Shown here piece by piece: positions 8,952 to 20,034 of a DNA stretch of 64,000 nucleotides. Below the pieces are notes generated by a model. That model had not been told where the DNA came from and did not search any database. It saw only the letters and a list, made by a program, of their open reading frames with translations. Each line of letters begins with the position of its first letter. The stretch's first letter is position 1. Origin of the DNA: Xanthomonas rydalmerensis (GTDB taxonomy: Bacteria; Pseudomonadota; Gammaproteobacteria; Xanthomonadales; Xanthomonadaceae); assembly GCF_033170385.1 (NCBI RefSeq), contig NZ_CP126170.1, forward strand, positions 768,001 to 832,000, read 5' to 3'. Position numbers and translations under genes: made by a program.

Positions 8952-9473
8952 ATGCAGCTCGTCGATTGCACCGAACCGCGCCACGCCATGGCGATCCTGG
9001 AGATCTTCAACGACGCCATCGTCCACTCCACCGCCCTGTACGACTACCGGCCGCGTCCGCCGGAAAGCATGGCGGTCTGGTTCGCGACCAAGCGCGCCGG
9101 CAACTTCCCGGTGCTGGGCCTGGAGGACGCCGACGGCACCCTGCTCGGCTTCGCCAGCTACGGCACCTTCCGCGCCTGGCCGGCGTTCAAGTACAGCGTC
9201 GAGCACTCGGTCTACGTGCACCGCGACCATCGCGGCCGCGGCGCGGGCCGGCAACTGCTGCAGGCGCTGATCGACACCGCGCAGGCGCGCGGCGTGCATG
9301 TGCTGGTCGGCGGCATCGACGCCAGCAATACCGGCAGCATCGCCCTGCACGAGCAACTGGGCTTCGTGCATGCCGGCACCGTGCGCGAGGCCGGCTTCAA
9401 GTTCGGGCGCTGGCTGGACCTGGCGTTCTACCAGCGCATCCTCGCCGGCCCGGCGCAGCCGCACGACGATTAG
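8952..9473 (+). CDS. GNAT N-acetyltransferase, phosphinothricin acetyltransferase-like
   Basis: 173 residues from ATG 8952; an in-frame ATG at 8811 would add 47 poorly conserved residues. It opens with a fold typical of Pat-type acetyltransferases (EIFNDAIVHSTALYDYRPRP). The acetyl-CoA pyrophosphate loop is in VHRDHRGRGAGRQLL (about residues 80-95). The NTGSIALHEQLGFVHAGTVREAG segment is the family's C-terminal signature, as is the FGRWLDLAFYQR end. Relatives acetylate amino groups of phosphinothricin, methionine sulfone/sulfoximine or similar small amines; the natural substrate here is unknown. It is monocistronic and faces the acyltransferase gene at 9566. Confidence 0.85.
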   Translation: MQLVDCTEPRHAMAILEIFNDAIVHSTALYDYRPRPPESMAVWFATKRAGNFPVLGLEDADGTLLGFASYGTFRAWPAFKYSVEHSVYVHRDHRGRGAGRQLLQALIDTAQARGVHVLVGGIDASNTGSIALHEQLGFVHAGTVREAGFKFGRWLDLAFYQRILAGPAQPHDD

Positions 9474-9565
9474 CGCGATCGCGGTCCGGCCGATCCGTGG
9501 CAGGAGGTAGCCACGCGCTCGTGCGTCCTGGCTCCCGGAACGCGCCCACGGGGGGGGCTTACCCC

Positions 9566-10480
9566 CTAATGCGGATGGCGCTCGGTGGCGTAGGGATTGG
9601 GTTCGGCCGGGTCCGGACGCAGCGTGTAGCGCTTGTAGGTCCACTGGTACTGCGCCGGATCGCGCCGCGCCACCCGCTCCACGCCCTCGTTGAGCGCGGT
9701 GGCCGCGCGCAGCGGGTCGGCATCGGCGATGTCCGCTGGCGCGGGCTGCACGTGCAGGGCGAACTCCAGGTCGTTGCCGACCCGCTCGCACCAGGCGAAC
9801 AGCACGGTCGCGCCGGTGCGCTCGGCCAGGCGGTTGACCAGGGTCATGGTCAGCGCCGGCACGCCGAAGAACGGGGCGAACACGCCGTCGCCGGCCTTGG
9901 GCTGCTGGTCGGGCAGGATGCCGACCGCGCCGCCGTCCTTGAGCGTCTTGAGCAGCTGCCGCACCGCCGGGCCCTCGGCGCGCACCTGGCGCACCCGCTC
10001 GCCGCTGCGCACCAACTGCAGGAAGGCGTCGCCGACCGCCGACTCCGGCGCGCGGTAGACGATGGCGATGTCGCCGCGCGAGGCCAGCCACTGGTTGAGC
10101 AGCTCCCAGTTGCCGAAATGCGGCGCGGCCACGATCACCCCGCGGCCAGCGGCCAGTGCCGCGTCGTACAGCTCCTGGCCATGGCGCAGGCGCAGGCGCG
10201 CCAGATTCTGTTCCGGCGGCCGGGTCCACAGCAGCAGGGTCTCGACCGCCTGCCGCGCGGTCGAGCGCAGCACGTCGCGCTGCAGGGCGACGCGCTCGCT
10301 GGGCAGCAGGTCCGGGTAGGCCAGTTCCAGATTGCGCCGGACCACCCGGCTCTCGCGTGCGTCCAGGCGCAGCCACAGCCCGGCCAGGCCATCGGCCAGG
10401 CGGCGCAGCCACGGCCACGGCAGGCGCGCCACGGCGGCGGCGCAGCGATACAGCAGGGAAGCGAGCGTCGCAGGTTTCAT
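9566..10480 (-). CDS. LpxL/HtrB-family lysophospholipid/lauroyl acyltransferase
   Basis: 304 residues from ATG 10480 (a TTG precedes it). It has an N-terminal hydrophobic/amphipathic helix and the acyltransferase motif [11 protein letters not shown] (His-x4-Glu variant of HX4D, about residue 122), then [25 protein letters not shown] and TYKRY near the end. These are features of the secondary acyltransferases that complete lipid A using acyl-ACP at the inner membrane. Length matches the family (about 300). It fits the surface-lipid theme of the first 5 kb. Which acyl chain is transferred cannot be read. A G5/C5 hairpin (around 9552-9566) lies at its 3' end, between the two convergent genes, but lacks a T-run. 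Confidence 0.85.
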   Translation of the reverse strand: MKPATLASLLYRCAAAVARLPWPWLRRLADGLAGLWLRLDARESRVVRRNLELAYPDLLPSERVALQRDVLRSTARQAVETLLLWTRPPEQNLARLRLRHGQELYDAALAAGRGVIVAAPHFGNWELLNQWLASRGDIAIVYRAPESAVGDAFLQLVRSGERVRQVRAEGPAVRQLLKTLKDGGAVGILPDQQPKAGDGVFAPFFGVPALTMTLVNRLAERTGATVLFAWCERVGNDLEFALHVQPAPADIADADPLRAATALNEGVERVARRDPAQYQWTYKRYTLRPDPAEPNPYATERHPH

Positions 10481-10658
10481 CAACCCAGTTTATCCGCTCG
10501 GCGCGTCGGACCCGACCGAACGGCATCGAGGATGGCGCCGGCTGCGGCTTCGTCGCTTTCTCAATCCCGTCGGTTCGGCGATGATGCCGCAAGATCGCAA
10601 CCGTTCGTCGGGCGCGACCAATGCGAAGTCCCCAATCCCCAATCCCGGCCCCACCACC

Positions 10659-11099
10659 ATGCTCTCGCTGATCCAGCGCGTCACCCAGGCCTCGGTCAGC
10701 GTCGATGGCGAGGTCGTGGGCCAGATCGGGCCCGGCCTGCTGGCGCTGGTGGCGGTGGAGCCGGGCGACGACGAGGCCAAGCTGCGGCGCATGGCCGAGC
10801 GCCTGCTCGGCTACCGGGTGTTTTCAGATGCGAGTGGGCGCATGAACCAGTCGTTGCGCGACACCGGTGGCGGCCTGCTGCTGGTCAGTCAGTTCACCCT
10901 GGCCGCCGATACGCGCTCGGGGATGCGGCCCAGTTTCACCACGGCGGCGCCGCCGGCCGAGGCTGAACGCGGCTTCAACCGATTGCTGGAGCTGTGCCGC
11001 GCGCAACACCCGCCAGGGGTGGAAAGCGGCCGCTTCGGTGCCCATATGATCGTCAGCCTGGTCAACGACGGCCCGGTCACTTTCCTGCTCCGGCCGTAG
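10659..11099 (+). CDS. dtd: D-aminoacyl-tRNA deacylase
   Basis: 146 residues from ATG 10659, the usual length for Dtd. Family blocks run from the start: [17 protein letters not shown], then [35 protein letters not shown], and the C-terminal [19 protein letters not shown]. The last of these holds the Gly-cisPro element of the chiral proofreading site. Dtd removes D-amino acids (and glycine from tRNA-Ala) from mis-charged tRNA. The frame is open further upstream, but the conserved N-terminus fixes the start. It lies just upstream of rpoD, which has its own promoter. Confidence 0.93.
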   Translation: MLSLIQRVTQASVSVDGEVVGQIGPGLLALVAVEPGDDEAKLRRMAERLLGYRVFSDASGRMNQSLRDTGGGLLLVSQFTLAADTRSGMRPSFTTAAPPAEAERGFNRLLELCRAQHPPGVESGRFGAHMIVSLVNDGPVTFLLRP

Positions 11100-11160
11100 A
11101 CGCCGGCGCGTTCCTGGCGGAGTCATTCAGGCTCCTCGTCCGGCAAGCGGCGGTCCGGGC

Positions 11161-11169
11161 TGTTATAAT
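11161..11169 (+). promoter_or_regulatory. extended -10 promoter of rpoD
   Basis: TGTTATAAT: a perfect TATAAT hexamer (11164-11169) with the upstream TG of an extended -10 element. It stands out sharply in very GC-rich DNA. No convincing -35 hexamer is seen 16-18 bases upstream (GC-rich CGGCAA region), which fits extended -10 promoters. The rpoD ATG is 44 bases downstream of the hexamer. Confidence 0.7.
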
Positions 11170-11213
11170 GCTAGGTTCACTCATTCACCTACCTGCCGGT
11201 GGCGCGAGCACTC

Positions 11214-13076
<1,863 letters not shown>

Positions 13077-13098
13077 TCGAGCGCGGTTCGCGACAACG

Positions 13099-13128
13099 AA
13101 AAAGCCCCGCCATGTGCGGGGCTTTTTT
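13099..13128 (+). terminator. Rho-independent terminator of rpoD
   Basis: The stem GCCCCGC/GCGGGGC with loop CATGT is flanked by AAAAA on the left and TTTTTT on the right. It is therefore bidirectional in principle. It lies 22 bases after the rpoD stop and is the cleanest intrinsic terminator in the window. Confidence 0.93.
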
Positions 13129-13167
13129 GTGGGCGCAGATGCCGGATCGAACGGTGCGCTGCATCCC

Positions 13168-13239
13168 TTGTAGGAGCGGCTTCCGCCGCGACCGGGCTTT
13201 ACCGGGAACGCCGAGTCGCGGCTGAAGCCGCTCCTACAA
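13168..13239. repeat. xanthomonad-type inverted repeat (TGTAGGAGCGGCTTC family), copy 1
   Basis: Two 25-base arms, nearly perfect inverse copies (13168-13192 and 13215-13239), flank a 22-base centre. The left arm begins TTGTAGGAGCGGCTTC and the right ends GAAGCCGCTCCTACAA. The same element recurs at 19491-19562 and, more diverged, at 54230-54294 and 55490-55547. It lies between rpoD and the convergent AGE gene. REP/ITR-like elements of this sort are dispersed in xanthomonad genomes. Confidence 0.85.
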
Positions 13240-13249
13240 CGGCATCCGC

Positions 13250-14536
13250 TTACGCGAACGCCTTGCTACCGCGCATCACCGCCAGCACGTCGTGGCAAGC
13301 GCCCATGGTGTGGTAATCGGTCTTGCCGGCCGGGCTCTTCTCGTCGCTGTAGCTGCGGTTGTCGCGGCTGAGGATGCGGAACCAGGCGCCGTAGCGGTGG
13401 TCGACCAGGTGCTCCCAGGAATACGCCCACAGCTTGTCGTAGGCGTCGCGATACGTGGCGTCGCCCGTGGCGGCCAGCAGTCGCGACGCGGCGGCGATGG
13501 CTTCGGCCTGCACCCAGAAGTACTTGTCGTCGTCGCAGAAGTAGGTCGGCGCTGCGGCCACGTCGGGTGCGCCGACCACCGGCGCTTCCTCGGTACCGGA
13601 GGCGAAGCCGTAGACGATGCCGCCATGCTGCGCGTCCCAGCCGTGCGCCAGCGCGGTATCGAACAGGTGGCGCGCGGTCGGCAGCAGCCACGCCGGCGCG
13701 GTGCCGGTGGCCGCCTGCAGGTGCCCGTGCAGCAGCACCAGCAGCTTGGACCACTCGACCTGGTGGCCGGGCTGGAAGCCCCACGGCCGGAACAGATGCT
13801 TGGGGTTGTCGCGGTTGTAGTCCCAGTCCACCTGCCAGTTCGCGTCGTAATGCTCCCACACCAGGCCGCCGGCCAGCGCCGCCTGGCGGCGGGTGATGTG
13901 GTCGCCCAGCAGCAGCGCGCGCTGCAGGTAGCGCGGCTCGGCGCTGGCCTCGTAGGCGGCGATCAGCGCTTCGCACAGGTGCATGTTGGCGTTCTGGCCG
14001 CGGTAGCTGGAGAACGTCCACTCCGGGGTGGCCTCGTCGCGGTACAGGCCGGCGGCGGCATCCCAGTAGCGGGTTTCCAGCAGTTGCCAGGTCTCGTCCA
14101 TCCACGCATCGGTGTCCAGGCCGGCCTTCTTCGCGGTGGCGTAGGCCAGCAGCACGAAGGCGGCGCCGTAGGCGTGCTGGGTGCGGTCCTCGGCCGCGCC
14201 GTCGCGCAGGGTCCACACGTAGCCGCCGCTGGCGGTATCGCGGTGCACCTCGCGCAGGTAGCGCAGGCCGTGGCGCGCGGCGTCCAGGTACTCGGCGGCC
14301 AGCGCCGAATCGGCGAACTCGATCGCCGCCATCGCGTAGTTGAAGACGAAGCGGGTGCTGCTGACCAGGTGGCGATGGCCGGCGTCGTACACGCTGCCGT
14401 CGTCGCGGAAGTAGTGGAAGAAGCCGCCCGCCGGGTCGATCGCGCGCGGATGGTAGAAGGCCATGGTGTCGGCGATGTGCGCGCGCAGGACGGCGGCGTC
14501 GGCGAAGTCGGGCAGGGGCGTGGCGGGCAGGTTCAT
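13250..14536 (-). CDS. AGE-family sugar isomerase/epimerase (probable D-mannose isomerase)
   Basis: 428 residues with an (alpha/alpha)6-barrel signature of the N-acylglucosamine 2-epimerase family. Blocks include RHLVSSTRFVFNYAMA, FQPGHQVEWSKLLVLLHGHL (conserved active-site His), KYFWVQAEAIAA and KTDYHTMGACHDVLAV (second conserved His). Related bacterial enzymes (YihS, mannose isomerase) interconvert mannose and fructose. That role fits here: it follows a FucP-type sugar permease and a LacI regulator on the same strand, and three GH92 alpha-mannosidase genes lie nearby. It would feed released mannose into fructose metabolism without phosphomannose isomerase. Epimerase activity on another sugar cannot be excluded. 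Confidence 0.85.
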   Translation of the reverse strand: MNLPATPLPDFADAAVLRAHIADTMAFYHPRAIDPAGGFFHYFRDDGSVYDAGHRHLVSSTRFVFNYAMAAIEFADSALAAEYLDAARHGLRYLREVHRDTASGGYVWTLRDGAAEDRTQHAYGAAFVLLAYATAKKAGLDTDAWMDETWQLLETRYWDAAAGLYRDEATPEWTFSSYRGQNANMHLCEALIAAYEASAEPRYLQRALLLGDHITRRQAALAGGLVWEHYDANWQVDWDYNRDNPKHLFRPWGFQPGHQVEWSKLLVLLHGHLQAATGTAPAWLLPTARHLFDTALAHGWDAQHGGIVYGFASGTEEAPVVGAPDVAAAPTYFCDDDKYFWVQAEAIAAASRLLAATGDATYRDAYDKLWAYSWEHLVDHRYGAWFRILSRDNRSYSDEKSPAGKTDYHTMGACHDVLAVMRGSKAFA

Positions 14537-14627
14537 GCGGTCGGCTGGCGAACTGTGTGAGGGAGGAGAAGACGGCGGCGCGCGGCGGCGGCGTGGGCCG
14601 CCGCCGTGCCGGGAACGGATCGGCGGA

Positions 14628-15932
14628 TCAATGCATCACGCGCGCGGTCGGCGCGGTGGTGGGCGCGGCCGCCGCCAGCTCGGGCGACAGGCGCGAGCCG
14701 CGCAGGCCGTACCAGACGATGTAGGCGTAGCACAGCAGCGGGATCACGAAGGCGTGCTGGATGCCGATGGCGTCGGCCAGCGCGCCCTGCGCCAATGGCA
14801 CGATGGCGCCGCCGACGATGCCCATGATCAACAGGCTGGAGGCCTTGCTGGTGAGCACGCCCAGACGCTCGATGGCGACGGTGAAGATGGTCGGGAACAT
14901 GATCGAGTTGAACAGGCCGATGGCGATCACGCTCCACATCGCCACATGGCCGGTGCTGAGCATGGTGGCGATCAGCAGCAGCGAGGCGATGCCGGCGAAG
15001 GTCGCCAGCAGCTTGCGCGCCGGGACGAACTGCAGCAGCGCCGCGCCGGCGAAGCGGCCGACCATCGCGCCGCCCCAGTAGAACGGCAGGTAGCCGCTGG
15101 CGTCGGCCTCGGTCAGGCCGCCGGTGGTGGGGCCGGAGATGTAGTTGATCAGGAAGCTGCCGATCGACACTTCCGCGCCCACGTACATGAAGATCGCCAC
15201 CACGCCCCACAGCAGGTGCGGGTGGCGCAGCGCGTCGGCGAAGCTGTGATGCGACTCGGCACTGGAATCGCTGTCCTCGCGCAGCGACGGCACCCGCATC
15301 ACCAGCACGAACACCGCCAGCAACAGCAGGCCGCCGGCCAGCATCAGGTAGGGGATTTCCACCGAGCGCGCCTGCTCGATGCGGTAGGCGGACAACTGCG
15401 CGGAATTCATCGCCGCCAGCTGGTCGGCGCCGAGCACCGCGCCGGCCAGGATCAGCGGGCCGATCAGCCACGGGAACACGGTGGTGCCCAGCGAGTTCAG
15501 CGCCTGCGCGAAGTTGAGCCGGCTCGGCGCCTTCTCCGGTGCGCCGATCAGGCTGATGTACGGGTTGGCCGCGACCTGCAGCAAGGTGATGCCGCTGGCC
15601 AGCACGAATAGCGCGGTCAGGAACAGCGGATAGGAGGGCAGGCGCGCGGCCGGGTAGAACATCGCCGCGCCGATCGCCGCCACCACCAGGCCGATGACGA
15701 TGCTGGCCTTGTAGCCGACCCGCGACACCACCGCACCGGCCGGCACCGACATCAGGAAGTACGCGCCGAAGAAGGTGAACTGGATCAGCATCGACTGCGC
15801 GTAGTTCATCTGGAACACGGCTTTCAGATGCGGGATCAACACGTCGTTGAGGCTGGTCAGGCCGCCCCAGGTGAAGAAGATCATGCTGACCACCGCGATG
15901 GCGGCGGTGTTAGACAGCGGGCGACGGCTCAT
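14628..15932 (-). CDS. FucP-type MFS sugar permease
   Basis: 434 residues, about twelve membrane helices. The FucP/GluP family signature is at the N-terminus: FFTWGGLTSLNDVLIPHLK. It is followed by FFGAYFLMSVPAG and LQVAANPYISLIG, also typical. These permeases are sugar/proton symporters of the inner membrane for fucose, glucose, galactose or mannose. Its ATG overlaps the stop of the LacI gene (ATGA), so regulator, permease and, 91 bases further on, the AGE isomerase form one operon. Mannose is the most likely substrate by context. Confidence 0.88.
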   Translation of the reverse strand: MSRRPLSNTAAIAVVSMIFFTWGGLTSLNDVLIPHLKAVFQMNYAQSMLIQFTFFGAYFLMSVPAGAVVSRVGYKASIVIGLVVAAIGAAMFYPAARLPSYPLFLTALFVLASGITLLQVAANPYISLIGAPEKAPSRLNFAQALNSLGTTVFPWLIGPLILAGAVLGADQLAAMNSAQLSAYRIEQARSVEIPYLMLAGGLLLLAVFVLVMRVPSLREDSDSSAESHHSFADALRHPHLLWGVVAIFMYVGAEVSIGSFLINYISGPTTGGLTEADASGYLPFYWGGAMVGRFAGAALLQFVPARKLLATFAGIASLLLIATMLSTGHVAMWSVIAIGLFNSIMFPTIFTVAIERLGVLTSKASSLLIMGIVGGAIVPLAQGALADAIGIQHAFVIPLLCYAYIVWYGLRGSRLSPELAAAAPTTAPTARVMH

Positions 15933-16978
15933 GCAGCGACTCCGGGAACGGGCGAGAGGGCGACCCGGCTGCTGGCGCGCAAGCACAGCCGGGCGGGGGC
16001 GATGGTAAGCGCAGGCAACGCCTGCCGGTGGCGCAGCGCGTCCAGCACCAGGCGCGCGGCCTGCATGCCGCGCTCGCGCGGGGCGACGGCGACGGTGGAC
16101 AGCGGCGGGGTGGCGACGGCGGCTTCGGGAATGTCGTCGAAGCCGATCAGCGCGTAGTCGCGGCCGGCCACGCGGCCGCGTTCGGCCAGGCCGCTGGCCA
16201 GGCCCAGCGCGACCACGTCGTTGTAGCAGACCAGCGCGGTCGGCAGCGGGTCGCGCGCGCACAGCGCGCCGGCCTGGCGCGCCGCTTCCAGCCGGGTCGG
16301 CGCGCATTCGATCAGCCATGCCGGGTCGACCGCGATGCCGGCGGCCGCCAGCGCCTCGCGGTAGCCGGCGCGGCGCTCGGCGCAGGAACTGGACTGGCGG
16401 TGGCCGCCGAAGAAGGCGATGGCGCGGTGCCCCTGCGCCAGCAGGTGTTCGGTGGCCAGGCGCGCGCCGCGGCGGTTGTCCAGCGCCAGCAGCGGCCAGT
16501 CGCCATCCAGCGCGCGGTTGAACAGCAGTACCGGCAGGCGCGGCCCCAGCAACTGGCGCAGCCGCGCCGCGTCGGTGTTCTCGGTGGGCGAGAGGATCAT
16601 CGCCGCAGGGTGGTGCTCGATCAGCGAGCCCAGTACGGTCTGCTGGCGCTCCGGCGACTCGCCGGTGCTGCCCATCAGCATCACGTAGCCGGCCTCGGCC
16701 AGCGCCGCGTCCACGCCGCCGGCGAACTCGGCGAAGAACGGATTGGCCAGGTCGTTGACCACCAGCGCCACCGCATTGGACGCGCGGCCGCGCAGGCTGG
16801 CTGCGCCGCGGTGGTAGACGTAGCCCTGGCGGGCGATCTCCGCCGCCACCCGGGCGCGCGTGTCCGCGTGCACCAGCGGGCTGTTGCGTAGCACCAGCGA
16901 CACGGTCGCCCGCGACACGCCGCAGGCGGCGGCGATGTCGGACACGGTGACGCGTTTGTCGGCGGGAGACGGCGCCAC
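15929..16978 (-). CDS. LacI-family transcriptional regulator (mannoside locus, copy 1)
   Basis: 349 residues from GTG 16978. The N-terminal helix-turn-helix and hinge are clear: VSDIAAACGVSRATVSLVLR, then a periplasmic-binding-protein-like sensor domain (VALVVNDLANPFFAEFAGGV, LGSLIEHHPAAMILSP, IGFDDIPEAAVATPPLSTVAV). It is a close paralogue of the regulator at 49592: long stretches match, including the NDLANPFFAEFA and GSTGESP segments. It is divergent from the first GH92 gene. An operator-like palindrome near 17081 lies between them, so it probably represses both its own operon (permease, isomerase) and the GH92 gene. Confidence 0.92.
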   Translation of the reverse strand: MAPSPADKRVTVSDIAAACGVSRATVSLVLRNSPLVHADTRARVAAEIARQGYVYHRGAASLRGRASNAVALVVNDLANPFFAEFAGGVDAALAEAGYVMLMGSTGESPERQQTVLGSLIEHHPAAMILSPTENTDAARLRQLLGPRLPVLLFNRALDGDWPLLALDNRRGARLATEHLLAQGHRAIAFFGGHRQSSSCAERRAGYREALAAAGIAVDPAWLIECAPTRLEAARQAGALCARDPLPTALVCYNDVVALGLASGLAERGRVAGRDYALIGFDDIPEAAVATPPLSTVAVAPRERGMQAARLVLDALRHRQALPALTIAPARLCLRASSRVALSPVPGVAA

Positions 16979-17080
16979 GGCGCATTAGACCGGTTCAAAA
17001 GGTCGCTCATCCTGCGCCGTCGTGATTCGATCCGCATTTTGCAGTGCAGCAAGGCATCCCAGCGGGTTTGTGCTATCGGT

Positions 17081-17094
17081 TTGGATCGATTCGA
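17081..17094. promoter_or_regulatory. putative LacI-type operator upstream of GH92 gene 1
   Basis: TTGGATCGATTCGA matches the perfect palindrome TTGGATCGATCCAA (found at 39881) at 12 of 14 positions. The centre is CG, as in most LacI-family operators. It lies between the divergent LacI gene and GH92 gene 1, 16 bases before the GH92 ATG. Confidence 0.55.
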
Positions 17095-17109
17095 TCTGGG
17101 GAGCCTGCC

Positions 17110-19461
17110 ATGCGTAGCTCGAGGATGCTGGGCGGCGCCGCCGCACTGCTGCTGGCCGCGCTGTGGCCGACCGCGCCCGCCGTCGCGGCACCTGAGGCCA
17201 AGGTGGGCGAGCGCGCGGTGGCAGCGGTGGATCCCTTCATCGGCACCGGCGGCGAGGGCCACACCTATCCCGGCGCCACGGTGCCGTTCGGCATGGTCCA
17301 GCTGAGCCCGGACACGCGCATCCAGCCGCGCAAGGACGCCTACGGCTGGGCGGCAGGCTACCGCTACGACGACCGCAGCCTGGTCGGCTTCTCGCATACG
17401 CATTTCTCCGGCACCGGCCACTCCGACCTGGGCGACGTGCTGCTGATGCCGATCAGCGGCACGGTTCGGCTGGAGCGCGGCGACCCGGACAAACCCGGCA
17501 GCGGCTACAGCGCGCGCTTCCGCCACGACGACGAGCGCGCCGAGCCGGGCTACTACGCGGTGACCCTGGACGACTACAAGGTCCGCGCCGAACTCACCGC
17601 CAGCCCCCGCGTCGGCGTGCATCGCTACACCTATCCGGCCGGCCAGCCGGCGCACGTGCTGCTGGACCTGCGCACGAGCCTGTACGACTACCCGGGCAAG
17701 ATCAGCTGGTCGCGGCTGCGCCTGCGCGCCGACGGTACGGTCACCGGTTTTCGCGAGACCCGCGGCTGGGCGCCGGGGCGGCAGCTGTACTTCGCCCTGC
17801 GCTTCTCGCAGCCGCTGCGCGGCCACGCCTTCCACAACACCGAGCAGGACATTCCCTACAAGGGCTTCCCGCCGCCGGGCGACAACGACCCCACCCAGCG
17901 CGCGCAGATCGAAGGCCGGCAGCTGGTGGGGTCGTTCGACTTCGGCAACGCATTGCGCGGGCCGCTGCTGGTCAAGGTGGCGATCTCGCCGGTCAGCGAG
18001 GACAGCGCCATCGCCAACCTCGACGCCGAAGTGCCGGGCTGGGATTTCGACGGCGTGCGTCGCGCCGCGCGTGCGCAATGGGCGCAGGCGCTGGGCGCGG
18101 TGGACGTCGACGCGCCGCCCACCCAGCGCACCCAGTTCTACACCGCGCTGTACCACAGCCTGCTCGGCCCGACCCTGTTCATGGACAGCGACGGCCGCTA
18201 CCGCGGGCCGGACAACGCCGTGCACCAGGCGCAGGGCTACACCCACTATTCGACGTTCTCGCTGTGGGACACCTATCGTGCGCTGCACCCGCTGCTGACC
18301 ATCGTGCAGCCGCCGCAGCGCACCAACGACATCGTCAACTCGCTGCTCGCGCACCAGCGCGAAAGCCCTTACGGCGTGCTGCCGGTGTGGGCGTTCCACG
18401 GCCTGGAGACCTGGTGCATGATCGGCTACCACGCGGTGCCGGTGATCGCCGACGCGTACATGAAGGGCATCCGCGGCTACGACACCGATGCCGCGCTCAA
18501 GGCCATGGTGGCCAGCGCCGACTACGGGCCCTACGACGGCATCGCCCAGTACCGCGAACTGGGCTACGTACCGATCGACGAGGAAGGCGAGGCCGCCTCC
18601 AAGACCCTGGAGTACGCCTTCGACGACTGGACCATCGCGCAGATGGCGCAGGACATGGGCCGCACCGAGGTCGCCGCCACCTTCGCCAAGCGCGCCGGCA
18701 ACTGGCGCAACGCCTTCGATCCGGGCACCGGCTTCATGCGCGCGCGCAAGCGCGACGGCAGCTTCCGCACCCCGTTCGATCCGGATGCCAGCGGCTACGG
18801 CACCGACTACACCGAAGGCAACGCCTGGCAGTACTCCTGGTACGTGCCGCAGGACGTGGCCGGCCTGGCGCGTGCGCATGGCGGCGACGACAAGTTGCTG
18901 GCGCGGCTGGACCAGGTGTTCGACGCCAAGGTCGATCCCAAGGTGTTCGCACACATGGAGGACATCACCGGCTTGATCGGCTGGTACGCGCACGGCAACG
19001 AGCCCAGCCACCACGTCGCCTATCTGTATGCCTACGCCGGGCAGCCGTGGCGTACCCAGGCGCGCCTGCAGCAGATCATGCGCAGCCAGTACGCGGCGCG
19101 TCCGGACGGCCTGGCCGGCAACGACGACATGGGGCAGATGTCGGCCTGGTACGTGTTCACCGCGCTGGGCTTCTACCCGGTGGCGCCGGCCAGCAACCAG
19201 TACATCCTCGGCCGCCCGTTCCTGCCGCGCGCCACGCTGGCGCTGCCCAACGGCAAGCGCTTCACGGTGATCGCCGACGGCCTGGACGATGCGCATCCCT
19301 ACGTCGGCGGCGTCACCCTCAACGGGCGCCCGCTGAATCGCGCGTTCCTGCGCCACGAGGAACTCATGGCCGGCGGCGAACTGCGCTTCACCCTGCAGGC
19401 CACGCCCAACACGGCCTGGGCCGCGGCTGGCGCCGAGCGCGCCTATTCGATGAGCGAATGA
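17110..19461 (+). CDS. GH92 alpha-1,2-mannosidase (exported), copy 1
   Basis: 783 residues from ATG 17110; the upstream GGGGAG is a good ribosome site at a proper distance. It has a cleavable signal peptide (MRSSRMLGGAAALLLAALWP, Ala-rich cut site near residue 30). GH92 hallmarks follow: VDPFIGTGGEGHTYPGATVP, FSHTHFSGTGHSDLGD, FSLWDTYRALHPLL, EGNAWQYSWYVPQD (near residue 570, likely acid region), and GNDDMGQMSAWYVF (near residue 675, catalytic Asp region). GH92 enzymes are calcium-dependent exo-alpha-mannosidases acting with inversion. Location is periplasmic or outer-membrane. It is divergent from the LacI-permease-isomerase operon. Confidence 0.93.
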   Translation: MRSSRMLGGAAALLLAALWPTAPAVAAPEAKVGERAVAAVDPFIGTGGEGHTYPGATVPFGMVQLSPDTRIQPRKDAYGWAAGYRYDDRSLVGFSHTHFSGTGHSDLGDVLLMPISGTVRLERGDPDKPGSGYSARFRHDDERAEPGYYAVTLDDYKVRAELTASPRVGVHRYTYPAGQPAHVLLDLRTSLYDYPGKISWSRLRLRADGTVTGFRETRGWAPGRQLYFALRFSQPLRGHAFHNTEQDIPYKGFPPPGDNDPTQRAQIEGRQLVGSFDFGNALRGPLLVKVAISPVSEDSAIANLDAEVPGWDFDGVRRAARAQWAQALGAVDVDAPPTQRTQFYTALYHSLLGPTLFMDSDGRYRGPDNAVHQAQGYTHYSTFSLWDTYRALHPLLTIVQPPQRTNDIVNSLLAHQRESPYGVLPVWAFHGLETWCMIGYHAVPVIADAYMKGIRGYDTDAALKAMVASADYGPYDGIAQYRELGYVPIDEEGEAASKTLEYAFDDWTIAQMAQDMGRTEVAATFAKRAGNWRNAFDPGTGFMRARKRDGSFRTPFDPDASGYGTDYTEGNAWQYSWYVPQDVAGLARAHGGDDKLLARLDQVFDAKVDPKVFAHMEDITGLIGWYAHGNEPSHHVAYLYAYAGQPWRTQARLQQIMRSQYAARPDGLAGNDDMGQMSAWYVFTALGFYPVAPASNQYILGRPFLPRATLALPNGKRFTVIADGLDDAHPYVGGVTLNGRPLNRAFLRHEELMAGGELRFTLQATPNTAWAAAGAERAYSMSE

Positions 19462-19490
19462 AGGGCACTCCACCTATTCCGGGAGATGTC

Positions 19491-19562
19491 CTGTAGGAGC
19501 GGCTTCAGCCGCGACGAGGTGTTCCCGGTCAAGCTCGGTCGCGGCTGAAGCCGCTCCTACAG
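19491..19562. repeat. xanthomonad-type inverted repeat, copy 2
   Basis: 25-base arms 19491-19515 (CTGTAGGAGCGGCTTC...) and 19538-19562 form a perfect inverse pair around a 22-base centre. It is the same element as 13168-13239. It lies 29 bases after the GH92 stop, where the transcript hairpin could act as a 3' end stabiliser. Confidence 0.88.
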
Positions 19563-20034
19563 GGCCAGCGGCATCCGGCTTGAGTGTGGTGGAAGCAGGT
19601 TCAAAGGTGCTTCGAAGCCGCGCCGGCGCGCATCTGCGTTTGGATGATGGCCCAGCCCTCTGCGTCCGTTGCTGCAGATTCGGTGCGCGACTCACGCGGG
19701 AGCGTCAGCATCGCGTGAATTTCTTGCTGCATCTAGCGGGGTGCGTGGCGGCGCGGAGCGTGCGCCGCCACACCCCGGCACAGCGCGTCGCATCACATGC
19801 ACGCGCATTTAATGTCATCCACACATTCCATTTGCGGCGTTCGTGGTCTTGTGACGCAGCTGCATCGCATCGCGCGGACCGGGTGCGCCGGCACCGTTGC
19901 GATCTCTGGAGCGCGACAGCGTGCAGGCCCATCCCGTTCCGGCGCCGTTGCCATGCGACGGCGCGATCCGCGTTGCCGGCAACGGTGCGCAGAGGCGACG
20001 TGTCCTTTCTCATTCGTCGAACGGGATCTTCCGA
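19563..20034. other. intergenic region before glgE
   Basis: About 470 bases without a supported gene. The glgE frame is open back to 19897, but the conserved protein begins at the ATG at 20035. A GC-rich inverted stretch (GTGGCGGCGC.../GCGCCGCCAC, about 19744-19776) could form a strong hairpin, and it is followed by a less GC-rich part (19795-19850) where a promoter would be expected. No clear -35/-10 pair was found. Confidence 0.4.

Noticed and set aside
9541..9570. Intrinsic terminator between GNAT and LpxL-like genes
   Set aside because: A G5/C5 hairpin exists but there is no T-run on either side; too weak to call.
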